Source: Mangifera indica | Lineage: Eukaryota > Streptophyta > Magnoliopsida > Sapindales > Anacardiaceae | Length of the DNA: 64,000 nucleotides | NCBI RefSeq assembly: GCF_011075055.1 | Contig: NC_058137.1 | Span: forward strand, 28,877,463 to 28,941,462 | Reading direction: 5' to 3' | Shown: positions 44,010 to 57,613 of the stretch, piece after piece | Numbering within the stretch: position 1 is the stretch's first letter | Layout: every line of letters starts with the position of its first letter | Translations under genes and position numbers: made by a program | Notes under the pieces: generated by a model | Databases searched by the model: none | Seen by the model: the letters and a program-made list of their open reading frames with translations, nothing else | Told to the model about the DNA's origin: nothing

Positions 44010-44413
44010 TAAAAGCAAAGGATTCGCTCAAACATCGCTACCACATACAAATGCCTTGCAACTTCCAGTTTTGGTAAAGCAACTTATATGATTTCCTTAT
44101 TGTTGTTAATCAATTACAAATTCACGTACTTCTGCTACCTTCTCTTCATTGGATTAAATAATGATCATATTGGTTAAAGAATTGCAAATAGAAGTTAGTC
44201 CACAATGATAATGGCAATGAACGTATTATAACAGGCCCGTTCTAAAATAATAATCTATGGAGTTCTTACATCATGACAAAGCCTACTGAAACAGAGAAAG
44301 ATCAAGCTCTTGAACCTTAATGACATGTTACAGCGGAAACCCACCATTAAACAATTATGGACATAAGAATTTCTGACATTTAATTAATTGACTGGACAAA
44401 ACATTGTTCTACG

Positions 44414-45903
44414 GAAATGAAACAAAAGTTAACTAAGTAAAATTAAGTTAGGTTAAATCTTAATACATATCTAAAATAATAGATAATTATTATTGTTTCT
44501 CTAAAGTGGATGATAATGGCCTTGTTATCATTATCATGTATTTATTGATGATAAAGATAGAATGTTATTTTGTAATCATCAAAGATTGAGTTTGTTGTCT
44601 TATCTACTATGACTATAAGATATGATTGATAGTGTCAAGTTCTGCTCTTCTCATTGTTTTGTAGATGTGGCTTTTACCCACATTTGGGTTGACCCGCAGG
44701 TAGACAACATAACTGCCGATGCATGCTGCAATTATGTAAGGGTTAGTTGTCTCTCCTTGTTATCTCCTCCAGGAGTTCAACCAGGGGAGGATTTTTAATA
44801 CCATAAACAAATGTGTTTTTTTATTTAGCAAGATTGCAGTATGTTGAGCTTAACAAGTCTTTGAGATCCCAAACGAGGGTGTGTTTGTCCTGCAGCAACG
44901 CTAGATGGTTTGTTTTCTACGACCAACAGCAAAATATTCCCTCCATCTTAGAATCTGAGAACTTTATATGATTAGGGTATAATAGCCTATTGATAGTGTT
45001 TTAAAACCTCAATAGACTAGATGGTTTAGCTAATCCACCTTAAACGAGTGATAAATCTTATATGGATCATGACTAAAACTTGTTTTAATCATAGGATTAA
45101 ATTGATTTAGGATTGAACCACATAAATAATGTTAAGATATAATTCAATCATCAAGTCAAACTAATTCAATCATCATACTAATATCAAAGTTCATATTAAT
45201 ATCACTGATGCAAACAAGCCCTCAAGGCCTCTTATGCATAGAACCCTTTCTATCATCACTCAAACAACTCCTTAGAGTTGTATATTATATTATGAAGAGC
45301 TAGGCTCTAGGCATAGCTATATTTTGATTTCTTTACACTGTCACCCAAATGAAGCATGTGGTCGACATGGCCACTACCACAAATAATAAATCTTGGTCTT
45401 TTCTGCTGGTTAACAACCCTTTCCATTGAAGAAATCATAACTATCCTCAAAGGGTCTATGCATCTTGTAGATTTGACATCAGAAATCTCAGTTTCATAAA
45501 GCAATGTCTTTGTAAGCCATTTCTCACATAACTTTCTTTGTATTTTCTTGCAATTCTGAAGGAAAAGAACTCCACTTGTCCCAAAAGGAAAACACAGAAA
45601 GTTTCTTTTGTGAACTTTAATGGAGCAAAATAGTCTCCAAGAATCTAGAACTCTACTCACAGTATCATGGGGAACAACTTAAGATTCCAATTGTCAAAAG
45701 ATGAGTTAAAAAGGAAAAAGCAAATCCACACATCCATGTCAGGGCTACAATGAGCTTGAAACATTGAAACCATTAACATTCAAATTTGGAATTGTTTACA
45801 ACATCATATATTTGATCATTACAGCATAAGAATTCTGATTTTCATACCATCAACATTTTGGAACTCTACATTTTTCCTCAAGTGAAAAGAAACAAAGATC
45901 AAA
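44414..45903. other. Intergenic region between the NLR and the D6PK-like kinase
   Basis: Mostly AT-rich non-coding DNA. A minus-strand open frame of 117 codons (45660-45307) has no recognisable domain. It lies about 250 bp downstream of the kinase stop and may be part of its 3' untranslated region or chance. No RNA gene or element ends were recognised. Confidence 0.45.
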
Positions 45904-48136
45904 TTAAAAGAAATCAAATTCCAAGTACTTATTGTGATCAGAGATAGCGGTGGCACTGGCAGCTTTAACTGTCGGTGGTAACCCTGGGGCTTGAAATTTC
46001 TCGATTTCAACCGGCCTTGGAATCTCAGGGGGGCTTGCGCAACGAATCAATGCCCAATTTACACCTTGAAAGAAGGGATGTTGTTTGATCTCGGTTGCTC
46101 CTCGCTTATATGCCAACCTATGTTGTGGCTCTTTCACCAGTAAGCCCTTTATCAGATCCTTAGCTGAAAAACTTACAACAGGTGCATCGGGGAATCGCAA
46201 TGGTTGACCCACAACATTAAACAGAGTAGCCCTGTTTTCGGAGCCCTTGAAGGGAGTTTTACCAAATAATAGCTCATACAGAAAGATCCCAAAAGTCCAC
46301 CAATCAACGGCACTGCCATGCCCTTCACCTTTGATGATTTCCGGAGCCAGATACTCGTGAGTTCCTACAAATGACATGGAGCGAGCATTGGTTGGCTCAG
46401 CAATAAGTTCTGGCAGTGGAGTAACTTGGTTCCCAGTTTCATTCTTTGGCTTCTGAACTTTCTTAGATTTTGAAAAGAATCGAGGAGAAAAACAGGTTGT
46501 AGGGGCAATACATGATGGTTGGATACATGAGGGCTCAATGCAGGCAGGTTGAACACAATAAACCGGATTCCTTTTCAGGGGTTCAGACCCAAGGGTTGAT
46601 GACTTGACTACTGTGGGGCTGACAGCGCATCGAAGAGAAAGATCAAAGTCAGAGAGCATTATATGTCCATCTTCCCTTACAAGAACATTTTCTGGCTTAA
46701 GGTCCCGGTAAACAATTCCAAGCATATGGAGGTATTCCAAAGCAAGGAGAACCTCTGCTACATAGAACCTGACACATAGAAAGTCATAAAATAACCCAAT
46801 GAGGAAAGATAGCACACTTCTGTTTCTTTAAGTGATGCAGAATAAGGAAGTGCACAAGAAATTCAAAAAGCAATATGCAGCTACAACAAATTAGGTTATC
46901 TCCACTATTCTCCCCACTTTCTTGAAAAACATTCTCTAAATTCATGCCCCTCCTAAATAAAAGTTACCAGATCATGTCATAGCTTATAGAACTTGGATTA
47001 AGGTTAAATAGATATAAGGGATACACAAGGTCATATGCCAGGCCATAAGCAGTTTTCCTGCTCAATTTCTTCAATGACCATATTGAGAAGATGAAGAGCC
47101 CCTAAAATGCCAGAAGCATGAAAACATGCACACATATCAATCACCACAATTTACTAGTATAGACATTATGAGTAGAGGGAGGGATTTCATACTTTACTCC
47201 TTGCTCAGAAAAATGTTTCCCAGGTTGCCTTTGCCGAAGTGTGTGCAGATCACCCCCGGGGCAGAACTCCATCACCAAACATGAGAATTTGTCAGTCTCA
47301 AAATGGGTATATAAAGTTGGAAGGAAGGGGTGGTCCAGAGATTGTAATATTTCTCTCTCTGTTTGAGCTCGGAGTAGTTTCTTACGTTTTGCTAGAGATG
47401 TTTTGTCCATCACTTTCATTGCAAAATGGCACTTTGTTCCACTTAACTCAGAGAGATAGACACTTCCAATATCTCCACAGCCCAGCTTCTTAAGCAGTTT
47501 AAAATGGCCCACACCCAAAGCACCTTCTTTTGCTCGGACAGCTTGTATTGCTTCCCATCTTACATCATTCACTTTGTGAGGTTTATTGACACTGCTACTT
47601 AAGCTACTACAACTACTTTCATCACTCACATCACTGCTTGTGCTACCTCTACACATGCTGCTCTTCCCACTCTCAGCAAAATCAGCTCGATCACTAGCTT
47701 TGGCCCTTCCACTTGTCTTAACAAGACTGCAAGTCCCATCACTGACTTTAGCAGAAGCAGTGCCAACTCTATGATCTGATGTTTTCTTCTCATGTTCAAC
47801 ACCAACTTCCAATGAACCCTTAGTCTCACTCACTTCAGAACCAACATGTATTGGCAATTGTTTTGGATCATCCAAGCATAAACCAGAATCCAACTTATCA
47901 CATAAAGAACCAACTGAATCCATTGTAGAAGAATCTAGAGATTTCTCATCCTTTGTTGCAACAGAAACATGTTCTGATGCAGCCTGCTGGCCACACTTGG
48001 GTATCTTTCTCAGAATAACCAGCTCAGAGTTGTTTGCTAAAGGTGAAGGCTTGCGAGAATCACATTCTGATGCTTGACTACCGACTGGATTCCTCTGCTT
48101 CTCTGGGGAAACTCTCATACCAGGATTTGAGGCCAT
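45904..48136 (-). CDS. D6PKL: AGC (VIIIa/AGC1) serine/threonine kinase, D6PK-like
   Basis: There are two coding exons, 48136-47193 and 46768-45904, split inside a Lys codon (donor GTATGA, acceptor GTCAG), giving 602 residues. The first ~205 residues are a Ser-rich, low-complexity region. The kinase domain starts near 212: glycine loop GCGDIG (219-224), ATP-anchoring Lys241 (FAMKVMDK), YRDLKPEN with catalytic Asp337, and the DFD variant (355-357) that marks plant AGCVIII kinases in place of DFG. A Cys/Pro-rich insertion ([16 protein letters not shown]) precedes the activation segment [12 protein letters not shown], as in D6PK. The C-terminus YLEFDFF resembles the PDK1-docking (PIF) motif. D6PK family kinases phosphorylate PIN auxin exporters at the plasma membrane. 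The role here is inferred from that family. The start is the ATG at 48136. Confidence 0.95.
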
Positions 48137-49230
48137 CAAAATAGAGCAGACTTGTTAAACAAATCAGATTGTACCAAAAACCCATTACTTATCCCCAAGC
48201 TTCAATAAGTGGCTCCCTCCATTAGCAGTGCCAATTATTATCATCTCCAACTTCACTAACAGTATCTTGATTTCTACAGTGATCAAAACAAAAAGTTATC
48301 ACTAAACAATGAACTTATCCTCCAAGTAAAAGATAGAAAACAAAAAAAATGCATAACGGAAAACACAAACCAGACAACAATCTTCTACTCACGATTATCC
48401 ATGAGTTAAATCTCACACCTAGATGGATGCAACTCTGTTAAGACCAAATACAACTAAACTGCCACATGACCCCGCAATGAAAATCATCTTATACAAACCA
48501 AGAAAAGTAGTGAAAATTTCCACTCTAGTAATACCAAATTTAAGTCCATAACTCAGTTAACAATTTAAGGATGAAATGTAAAATCCAATTCATGAAACCG
48601 AGCCAATGAGCTAAAAAGATACGGCCAAAAGTGCATGCAACACAGATCAAATCTTACAATTACATCAAGAAAGTAAGAGATCAAAGCCACTTAAATCAAA
48701 ATGCGAATCAATAAAAACTGAAACTTTGAATCACACAATACCATTCAAAATGCGCTTTATCCTCCGCAGCCGAAGAACACGCAACACAAACCACAGGGCA
48801 AAATATAAGAACAAATTGAAGTAAAGAAGATTCACAATAGATCTCAAAACAAAACCCCACCACTTGAGACCATGAAAAGGAAACCCACAAAGACCCAGAT
48901 GCTAAAAAACAAAGCAAATTGCAATGGCAAAGAGAAGCTAAAAAACCCACCAAGCAAATCAAAAAAGCAGAAAAAAAAAGTTGAGTGAAGAGAAAAAGAT
49001 AGCCAAAAAAGAAGAATACCTTATAGTGATAAGGATCAAAACTTTGAGGGCTAGCTTTTGCAGTGGCGAAAAAGAGAGAGCACCCACTTATTCATTCATT
49101 CATACACTCATTCATTGGCCAGTGTAGAGAGAGATAATAAGGGAGAGTGATGTGTGAGAGCTCCTTCTCTCTGAAATGCGTGGAGAGAGCCGTAAAAAAA
49201 TTAACTTTAGAGAGAAAGAACACATAAAAT
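48137..49230. other. Spliced leader and promoter of the D6PK-like gene
   Basis: On the minus strand a GA-rich leader (about 49200-49020) ends at a donor-like site (AAG|GTATTC at 49020-49018). The stretch to about 48156 reads as an AT-rich leader intron. The CATT-rich repeat at about 49090-49115 lies at the start of the leader. No other gene is seen. Confidence 0.5.
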
Positions 49231-52200
49231 AAAATTTTGCAGTGGACAAATGTCATGGTACCCAAGCCTGTATACCTCAAATTAGGTATTCCATGTTATC
49301 TTAAAAAGGTGATATCATCTCAGATTTTTTTTATTAAAACAATCCAACTTTATTTTGAACTTTTAAAAGAATTAAACTTAAAAATTTTTCTAGTAAAAAC
49401 ACGAAATTTTCAAACTTCTATATTAAAAAATTTATATTTATAATATTTTTTATTAAAAATATTAAACAAATATAATAATTATTATTATTTATTTTATTTT
49501 GCTTAATAAGTAGTTTATCAGGTTCTTTTAATAATAAATAGTAAAAATTTCATCATTATAATCAAAGTGGGGTCAAAGCCAAAAAGGAAAGAAGAAAAAG
49601 AGAGTCAAAGGTAGAACTTTGAGGATGGATAATTATAATAATAATTTTAGAAGTAATATAATAATACTTTTGTATATTAATAATAGATATATATATATAT
49701 ATAATTAAATAATTTTAAATTAAAAAATAAAGTATACATCAAAATTTATAGGGATGTCCTCCCAAAAAAAAAAAAAAGAGGAGCAAAGGTCTTAATCAAA
49801 GTGAATGGGCCTCAAGAGGCTGCAAGCTGTCTCTGCTCTTGCTTTTTTGGGCCTTTGTTTTTTTTTTTTTTTGGAGTTTCCCATTTAGGGCTTCAAAGTC
49901 TTTCAAATGACCATTTCTGTCCCTTTTTTGCCACCCTTTTCGGTGGTCCTCAAGACACTTTTCTTTTATGCTTTATTAGTTGTTTTTAGATGATGAATGA
50001 TATTGAACATACTTCTACTGGACGATTCAAATACGATCAATGAAAAAGTCTTAAATTGGATGTACGTGTTATATTGTCTATATATTTATAATTTAATTTA
50101 TAAGAAAATTTTAAATTATGAATTCAAGATTGAGTATATATAGTACCACTTTTTTGTCAAACATGGATAACTTATTCTATTTTGAATTCTTCTTTTCTCG
50201 CTATTCAAACCCGAGATTTGCTACTCCTGTTCACTTTCAACTATTTCAAATCAAAGAAAGTTAATTGATCCCTTTGATAAGACTTGTTCAACAATAGTGA
50301 CTTCAACCAAGCTTCTCTACTAGTTACATATTGTTTATCAAATTGGTGCATGTCATTAGGTTTGCATATAAGGGTTAATTCAAGCTAAGTCGGCTTAGGT
50401 TTGAAAGCATGTTCAATTCGACTTTAAAGATTAGTCGACGATTCACTTTTCTGGGTATTCTTCACCTCTCAACCATTTTTGTTGACCTCTTTAACATAAT
50501 TGTTCACCAATTTGAGTTTAATCTAAATATTATAGATTCAAACTGAATTTGAATTAACCCTAATTTGAATTTGATCTAATTAAATTCATTCTCATTTGTT
50601 CGGTTAAACTAGATGTAAGTAGATTTTAAATTTTATTTTTAATTATTAATAACAAATTTGATCTGAATCATCTTTAACTTGAATGTTCAAATCAATTTTA
50701 ACTTAATTCATTTTATAAAAATAAGTTCGATCCTTGATTCAAATTCAATTTTTTAAATTTCATTTTAAATTTGAATTTTAATAATTCATATCAAATTCAA
50801 CTCTAATCAAGATCATATGTTTTTGTCTTTCAAGGTCCCTCTTTTAGCTTTTTAGTTTCCACTTACATCAACATTAAAAGTTTTGGAGACTCCTTTACCA
50901 GATACCTAACTATATCAAATCAGAAATGGCATTTCATGCTACAAGTCAATTTCCATCACAATTACTTGCTGTCTTGTCTTGTCTTGTCTAAGATTCATGA
51001 CTTTGAGTGATTGGATGGGACAATTTCCAGTTTGAATAAGAAATCATGGGACTGACCCAGAACCAGAAAGGTCTAATTGGTTCAATTTTTTAATGAACCT
51101 ACTTGCCAAAGTTGGTTCACTTTGGGGCTTGCTCTATTGAGAACTTAGTCTTGGTGTGAACATATAATATTATTAAATGAGCAAGATGGCTATGTCATTT
51201 CGAGCAACCTAACTAATGCAGTCAGAAGTGGATTGTAACTTCAAATTTTTATTTTTAAAACTTGGACAAAATGGTTAATTTGATTGTAATTGAAGAAAAA
51301 ATTGGATTAGATTGATCTTTGAATTGATAAATCATAGTAAGTTTTTATTTTATTGTCAAGTTCGATTAATTTGACTATAATATTGATATCACACTTAACA
51401 GATAAACCGTCCAAATCATGTTACTGTGATGATTTGGATAATTTTGAATTATATCATTGTTGACATTGACGAGAAAGATTGTACTTTTTTGGTTTCCGAA
51501 ACTAACATTATTAACAACAGTAATAAAATTATGTATTAATAATTAATATTAATTTATATACTAATGATAATATATTATCAAATAATTGTATAATTTTAAA
51601 TTAATAATAAAATAATATCTAATTTTACGGTGACATATTATTGTAGATACACAATTAGTGCACATTGTCTTACTAGGAAAATATGTTTTTGAAAAATGAA
51701 CTTTAAACACCCTAATGATCTAACTCTCTTGGTTTCAGAAACTTTGAAGTTACTTGTAAACGAGAATGACGGCATGAGTTTATTAAAATCAAGAGGTGAA
51801 GTGTTCTTATCCCATAAACAAGGGGGCCAATGGAATTTAGCCAATTAAGAAATGGCCCATTTAATTGTAAGCTTAGAACATATTTGAATAATTTTTTCTC
51901 CTAAGAAAGCTTGTGAGCTGGCAGAAAAGACCGCGATTCTTTTGTCCTCAAGGACAGGTGTGCCACATGCTTCATATGGGAGAATGAAAGGTTCTCAAAG
52001 TTCTCATATAGACCTGGAAGCCTCATACCTTTTTCATATCTAGAGAATAATAGGAAAAAATGAACAGAAAAAAGGAAAATGAAAACCATTCCACCTGTAC
52101 AACAACACTACAAATATGTAGGTACGGCAAGACGAAGGACACCTGTGCATCACAAGTGGACAAATGAAACAATTCTTGTGCGCGATGGATTTGAGAGCGT

Positions 52201-52893
52201 GGAGGGGTTGGTCAACTTAAGTTCCACTCGCCTGAAATATTCAAGTCTCCCTCAATGCAGTTTGAGGAGCGCCAAACTCAAGTTCAACTATAGGATTGAA
52301 TTAAATTTGATTTAATACTATAATCAAATCACAATTGATCAAAACCATATAATTTGAATACATATTGATTAAAATAAAATAATTTTAACCAATTCAAATT
52401 AAACTCTTTCAAACTCGTAAGTTTGATGAATTAAACACGTATCACATTCAAGTTTGTCTAAAAAAAACCGAACTGATTTTAAATTCAATTGAGCCAAGCT
52501 AACTATTGAACTAGAGCTAACTTCGCTCAGATCCAACCCAAATTCTTGCTCAAGTCCTAGCTAAAAGTATTTAAGTTTGGAAAATCCAATAAACTACCCC
52601 TCGTCCACTTCTGTTAATAAAATACTCAATAAAGCTAGTAAGGTTAGCAATAGATGGGAATCCTTCTACCATCACAATACAAAACTGGAGAAATCACTCT
52701 ACAGAAACATGCATTCCCCATAACAACTCTCACATTTTTTCATGCTAGTACTTGCAAAAGAATCTCATATACATAAGGTGAAACAATATTAGCATCTTCA
52801 GCTCTAAAAATGGAGGGAAAGAACAGTATCAATTACCAAACTGCTTGGTTTACTGTGAACTATATTTTGTCTTAATATCGACTCCACAAAGCA
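49231..52893. other. AT-rich intergenic region
   Basis: 3.6 kb without a supportable gene. It holds a (TA)n tract at about 49686-49702, a short GTCTT repeat (50971-50989), an A-run and T-run pair at 49766-49780 and 49858-49873, and many AATTTGAATTTGA-like low-complexity stretches at 50500-50800. Small open frames (51638-51844, 51901-52089, 52079-52315) have no domain. 52650-52893 is the 3' untranslated region of RPAC1. Confidence 0.5.
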
Positions 52894-55800
52894 TCAAGAT
52901 AGCTCAGTAATCACACGTTCGCATTTGTCTTCCAAAATCTTCACAGCTTCAGTAAATAAAACTTCAGGAGGTAACGCTCCGGTTGATTCAATAGTAACTG
53001 GATAAAACAAAGATATGAAAAATAAGAACAACATTACACTACCAAAGCCTTTCAAGCAACAGCATTAAATTTACAACCAAATTGTTGCAACGCGATGATT
53101 ATAAAGGACTGGAAGTTAAAACAGTGGGCTTATCATCATTTTCAAGCCTATACACAAACATTTCCTATTGGTATAGACTATCCAGTTCCATCATCTTTGG
53201 ATAGCATAGCGGAAGAAATAGTTCCAGGATGGCTCAACTTCAAAGAAGGCTGCTTTGCAATCAAGTTACACGAAGCTAATTACTCATGCCACATGCATTT
53301 TGGACTTGATGCATTCATTCGAGTAGTCAATTTAAACTGACTAGGATGTTCAAGTATATTCTCCTGAATAATCTTCTAATTAAATCTAATTGATGCACAT
53401 GCAGAACATACTTACATATAAAATGGTCTTTAATACGATGCAGTGATACACGCTTCTCCCATTCTTCTCCAATTCTTAGGCATTCCCTACAAAGTGTGCA
53501 AGCTCGGGGTCGTGCTACAGTTGCCTTTTTCTTACCTATTTTCCCCCAAATCATTTATGAGTGATTTCAAACATGAAAAAGAAGAAAAGAGAATCCAGGT
53601 GGGGGCAGGGTAGTAAAAACTAAAAGGCTATAAGAGAAAAGAAACAGTAAAACAGCTTAACAATCAAAATAAATTTTCGGAAAAAAAATCTTTGCGACCA
53701 AATTTCCCTGTGTAAACCATGAGAAAGAAGAAACCGATAGATACCAAAAGTCTTTACCTTTTCCAATATCTTCAATATCAAATACTTTAACAGGGCAAGT
53801 GTTTACAAGTTTTTCAGCATCCTCATCTTCAACATCTTCCAATAAAACAACCTACATGTAATTAATTAAATCATACACAGCTTGAAAAGAAAAGATAACT
53901 GAAAAAGATGCATCAGATAGTTGAGAAGCAATTCCCAGCAAAAAATTCTTACCTCAGGAAGCATTCGGTACGAGGCAGTACCCACTGGTGACCACTTTGC
54001 ATGAGTTTTACCCATGCCTTTAACAGCATGTGCTTCTAACTCAATTTCCTGCAGAAGGGAGAATAATATATGAGCTGTAAGAACTTCAACAGATATTTCA
54101 ACAACTGTCAACCAAATACTAAAATGAGAAACAAGATTACTTTATATTAAAACATAGTCAAGGCAAATTAGCCCCAATAAAGCATGGATGACCAGGTTTA
54201 AATTCAAACAAACATATTCACAGACTTAAAACATTTTATTTGCACTTCCAAAACAACTTATCTCTATTATGCTCACTTTCATGCAAACCATGTTTAGAAA
54301 GAAACTGTAAGCTGAGCTAAATCAGTAGCTACCAAAGAAGGAAAAGAAAGTTTACCTGACCAGGACCAAGTCTTGCGATAGTAATTTCTGGCATAGGGCT
54401 AATTGGATTGTTAGCAAATTGCGGCAAGGATGTTTGGCTGCAACTAAATGAAGTGTAGGTTCGTGGTTTTGAGGATGGATTTGAATCTGAATTTTTTGAA
54501 TCCAGAAGAAGCTCACTCCCATTCGGTAACCACTTCAATTCATTAGTTTTTACTGCATCATATAAAGTATTTCCATTACATAACAACCAATAGTAACACA
54601 ATAATGCAAGAACAACAAGAATTCATTTAAAAGTGTAAGTTTGGGAATTGCATAATTTTCCCAAAGATGTTATATCCTTAACCAAATCACAATCAATTGA
54701 TAGAACAACCATGAGTAAATAAAAAAAAATTATCATCAAATTCATTGAAAATAAAAACTATGATTTCAATATAGAGAACTAGAACAACATCATACCAGTA
54801 AGACGGGGTGCCCCTCTTTCACAACGAACATGAAGTTTAAAAACAATGGTATTTTTTTCATTATTTGTATCATTTTCTACATTAAGAAACGGAAAAACAA
54901 TCAGATATACTCCACATGTCCCAAAAACTGCAGGAATGAACAAGAAAATAATACTAAGAGCTACGAAACAAAATAACCACTAACCAATTAATTATTTAAG
55001 TCATACCTGATATATATTCAAAAAGCCTTGGATCAACCATGATTGGAATGAGACCCAGCCTGTGGGCAAGAACTTCATCTTGAATAATTGATGTATTGTT
55101 TGCAATAAGAACTTTTTCAATAGCCATTGTAGGAAGCTGCAAGCAACAATGAAACAGAATCCATTGGTATCATTAATAGAAGGCACCAACTCACATGTCA
55201 CCGGCAAAACTAAGATTAAAAAAACAATGACCACCCAACACTTTGAAGATGGAACTATAAACAGTCAAAACTGCAGACATGAACAATGCTCACAATGATA
55301 TTAAGTATTCATGAATACAATTATACCAAAATTATAAACATTAAACAATGCACCTCAGCTATGAGAATCCTCCGGAATGCATTTGCAATTGATGGATCAA
55401 TACCAATCAAATCAAACTCCATGTCATCCTTTGTGAGTCGAACCACTTCAACTTGAAATTTGCGACGAAAATAATCCAATTGGACACTGTTGTCGACTCC
55501 CACAGATGCATAAGCACCACCATATATTACATTATCTGTCTGCATAAACCAAGAACATAAATTTAAAGAACTTGAAAAAGAAACAAAACCAAAATCCACA
55601 ACCTCATATTCTTCTGCCCAAAAGAAGAAATTTTTAACAGAAAACAATAAGAAAAAAACAGATTGTAGCAAATATGGAAATTTAAAAAAAGGGCATTAAC
55701 CAACATGAGAAACTTGCAACAATGTAGATAGACTTAAAATTTCAATCTTTGCAATACACGAAAATCTTATTATCAAACGCCATCTAACACAAATAAACAA

Positions 55801-56470
55801 TCATCAAAACAAAATCATGAGTATTTACAAACATGACTAAACACACAAAGGGCATAGTCAACAAGAGAAAAACAGAAAAAGATTTCCCAAAACCATAGTT
55901 TTTCGGCCTGTGCAATATGTAAGAAAAGATACATACATACATACATATATAATTTTATACAACGCAATTGAATTATCACAAAACAAATTCATGTGTATTT
56001 AACCACCACGAGAAACAGCAAGAATAAAAAGGACTTTACAACAATGTGCGAAAGACTTAAAATTTCAATCTTTGCAATACTTGAAAATCAAATTAATAAG
56101 CATCATATAACACAAATAAACAATAATCAAAACAAAATCCTGGGTATTTAAAAACAAGAAAAAGCAGAAAAGGGCCAATGACAAACACATAAACGGCTCA
56201 CACAAAAACACTACCTTGAAAGCCTCCAAAAAAAAAAAACTCGGAAATTTTCAAATAATAGATGAACACTCAAAAACCCACAAAAACAAGAAAATTTTAG
56301 CTACAAAACGGAGATGGGTCTATGAGAAGTACATGAATTGGAGCATCAAGGTTGCAGAGGACACGAGTTCTCTGAAACTCAAGCTGTGGAGGAAGCTGTT
56401 TGGGCAAATCGGGTAAATCCAAAGATGAAAACTTATTTTTCACTTCATTTACTAGCTTCTCATCTGCCAT
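52894..56470 (-). CDS. RPAC1: RPAC1 (AC40), subunit of RNA polymerases I and III
   Basis: There are nine coding exons: 56470-56333, 55539-55354, 55136-55007, 54876-54796, 54552-54356, 54048-53953, 53851-53758, 53535-53416 and 52997-52894. All introns are GT-AG and the phases fit, giving 381 residues, the normal length. RPAC1 is the alpha-like subunit that pairs with RPAC2 (AC19) to nucleate assembly of Pol I and Pol III in the nucleus. Diagnostic segments are [87 protein letters not shown] and [10 protein letters not shown]. No disruption is seen. Exon 1 ends at a GTACTT donor, and the frame past it is intronic. The gene lies on the same strand as NOP2, about 3.6 kb from it. Confidence 0.95.
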
Positions 56471-56752
56471 TTTTTTATTGAATCCTCTCTCGCTGAGAAT
56501 GTAAAGCTTGGTGGGGTTATTGACAAGAGAGAGTGGTTCAGGAGGGTTTAGACTTTAGGGTTTAACAGAGACAGAGCAACTTGGAGAGAGGCACTTCCAC
56601 GACGAGAAAATATGGGCCCAGTAAGGGATTTGGACCTTAAATTATATGAATAATTCTTCTAGGTATCCTCGATCTATTTGCTAAGAAACCCCAACTCTAT
56701 TTATTTATTTATTTTTTTGTTCTTTCAAAGAGTAACACGTACAAAAAAGGGT

Positions 56753-57613
56753 GCAAACAAGGGGTAATTAATTAAAATAATTATACGTTTTTAGGTCACC
56801 TTAGAAAAGTTTTACCAAAATAAGTAAACCGTGTTTTTTTACCCTTTTTACCCTTATGTTAAAAAATCAAGTAAAAATATTTTTTCTGAAAATGTGCGTC
56901 GGTTTATAGTGGTTACGATGGTGGCTAGGGATTTTATACTGAAACCCTAAATATGTCGAATTATGTATATAGATGTTTTTGAATGTTTCGAACGTTTAAA
57001 ATGATGTAGTTTCAATGTTAATGGATGTCTGGAAGTGTAGCCGTTGAGAGACAAAAGCACGTAAATTTACAGTGTCACGCAAATTGCACAAATTTACAGT
57101 GCTGCGCAAATCGTGCAAACACTATTTACACCGTGCAAACTTGTTCACATCGTGCAATCACTGTTTACATCGCACAAAAATAGATATTATAGTCTGTAAA
57201 CAGTATTTTTTACGCGATTTTGCGAGCAGTTTGCACGATGTGAACAATATTTGCGCAGTTTGCACAGTTTGCGTGACACTGTTTACTTTTTGTGTTTTTG
57301 TCTCTCAACAACTACACTTCTAGGCATCCATTAACATCGAAACTACACCATTTTAAGCGTTCAAAACATTCAAAAACATTCATATATATTCGACATATTT
57401 AGGGTTTCACTATAAAATCCCTAGCTACCATCGTAATCACCATAAATCGATACACATTTTCAAAAAAAATATTTTTACTTGGTTTTTAAATATAAGGGTA
57501 AAAAGGGTAAAAAAAATACGATTTGTTTATTTTTATAAAATTTTTTTAGGATGACCTAAAAACGTATAAACCCTTAAAATTTTACTTATTTTAATTAATT
57601 ACCCGCAAACAAG
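56753..57613. mobile_element. Foldback transposon, 843 bp, Mutator-like, exact 9-bp target duplication
   Basis: The element runs 56762-57604. Both ends read GGGTAATTAATTAAAATAA inward. The two arms pair almost to the centre (about 57185), so nearly the whole element is one palindrome with ~400-bp arms. The target duplication GCAAACAAG is exact (56753-56761 and 57605-57613), which fits Mutator-like elements. The inner part of each arm contains several imperfect copies of a TTTACA-CGTGCAAA-type unit (57060-57260). There is no transposase frame; an 83-codon frame across the centre is spurious. It lies between the RPAC1 5' end and NOP2. Confidence 0.92.

Larger units (their letters stand above)
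38765..44413 (-). repeat. Inverted duplication, arm B (intact NLR copy)
   Basis: The counterpart of 32057-36205. Similarity extends from near 38765, through the NLR, to about 44413, interrupted by a 585-bp hAT-type insertion at 43417-44001. A 20-base block CTGAGATTAGAGAGTGTGGA occurs twice (about 38882 and 38953), a local duplication just past the NLR stop. Confidence 0.85.

Noticed and set aside
57072..57323. 83-codon frame with repeated His/Cys-like residues
   Set aside because: It lies across the centre of the foldback transposon and reflects its internal repeat unit, not a protein.
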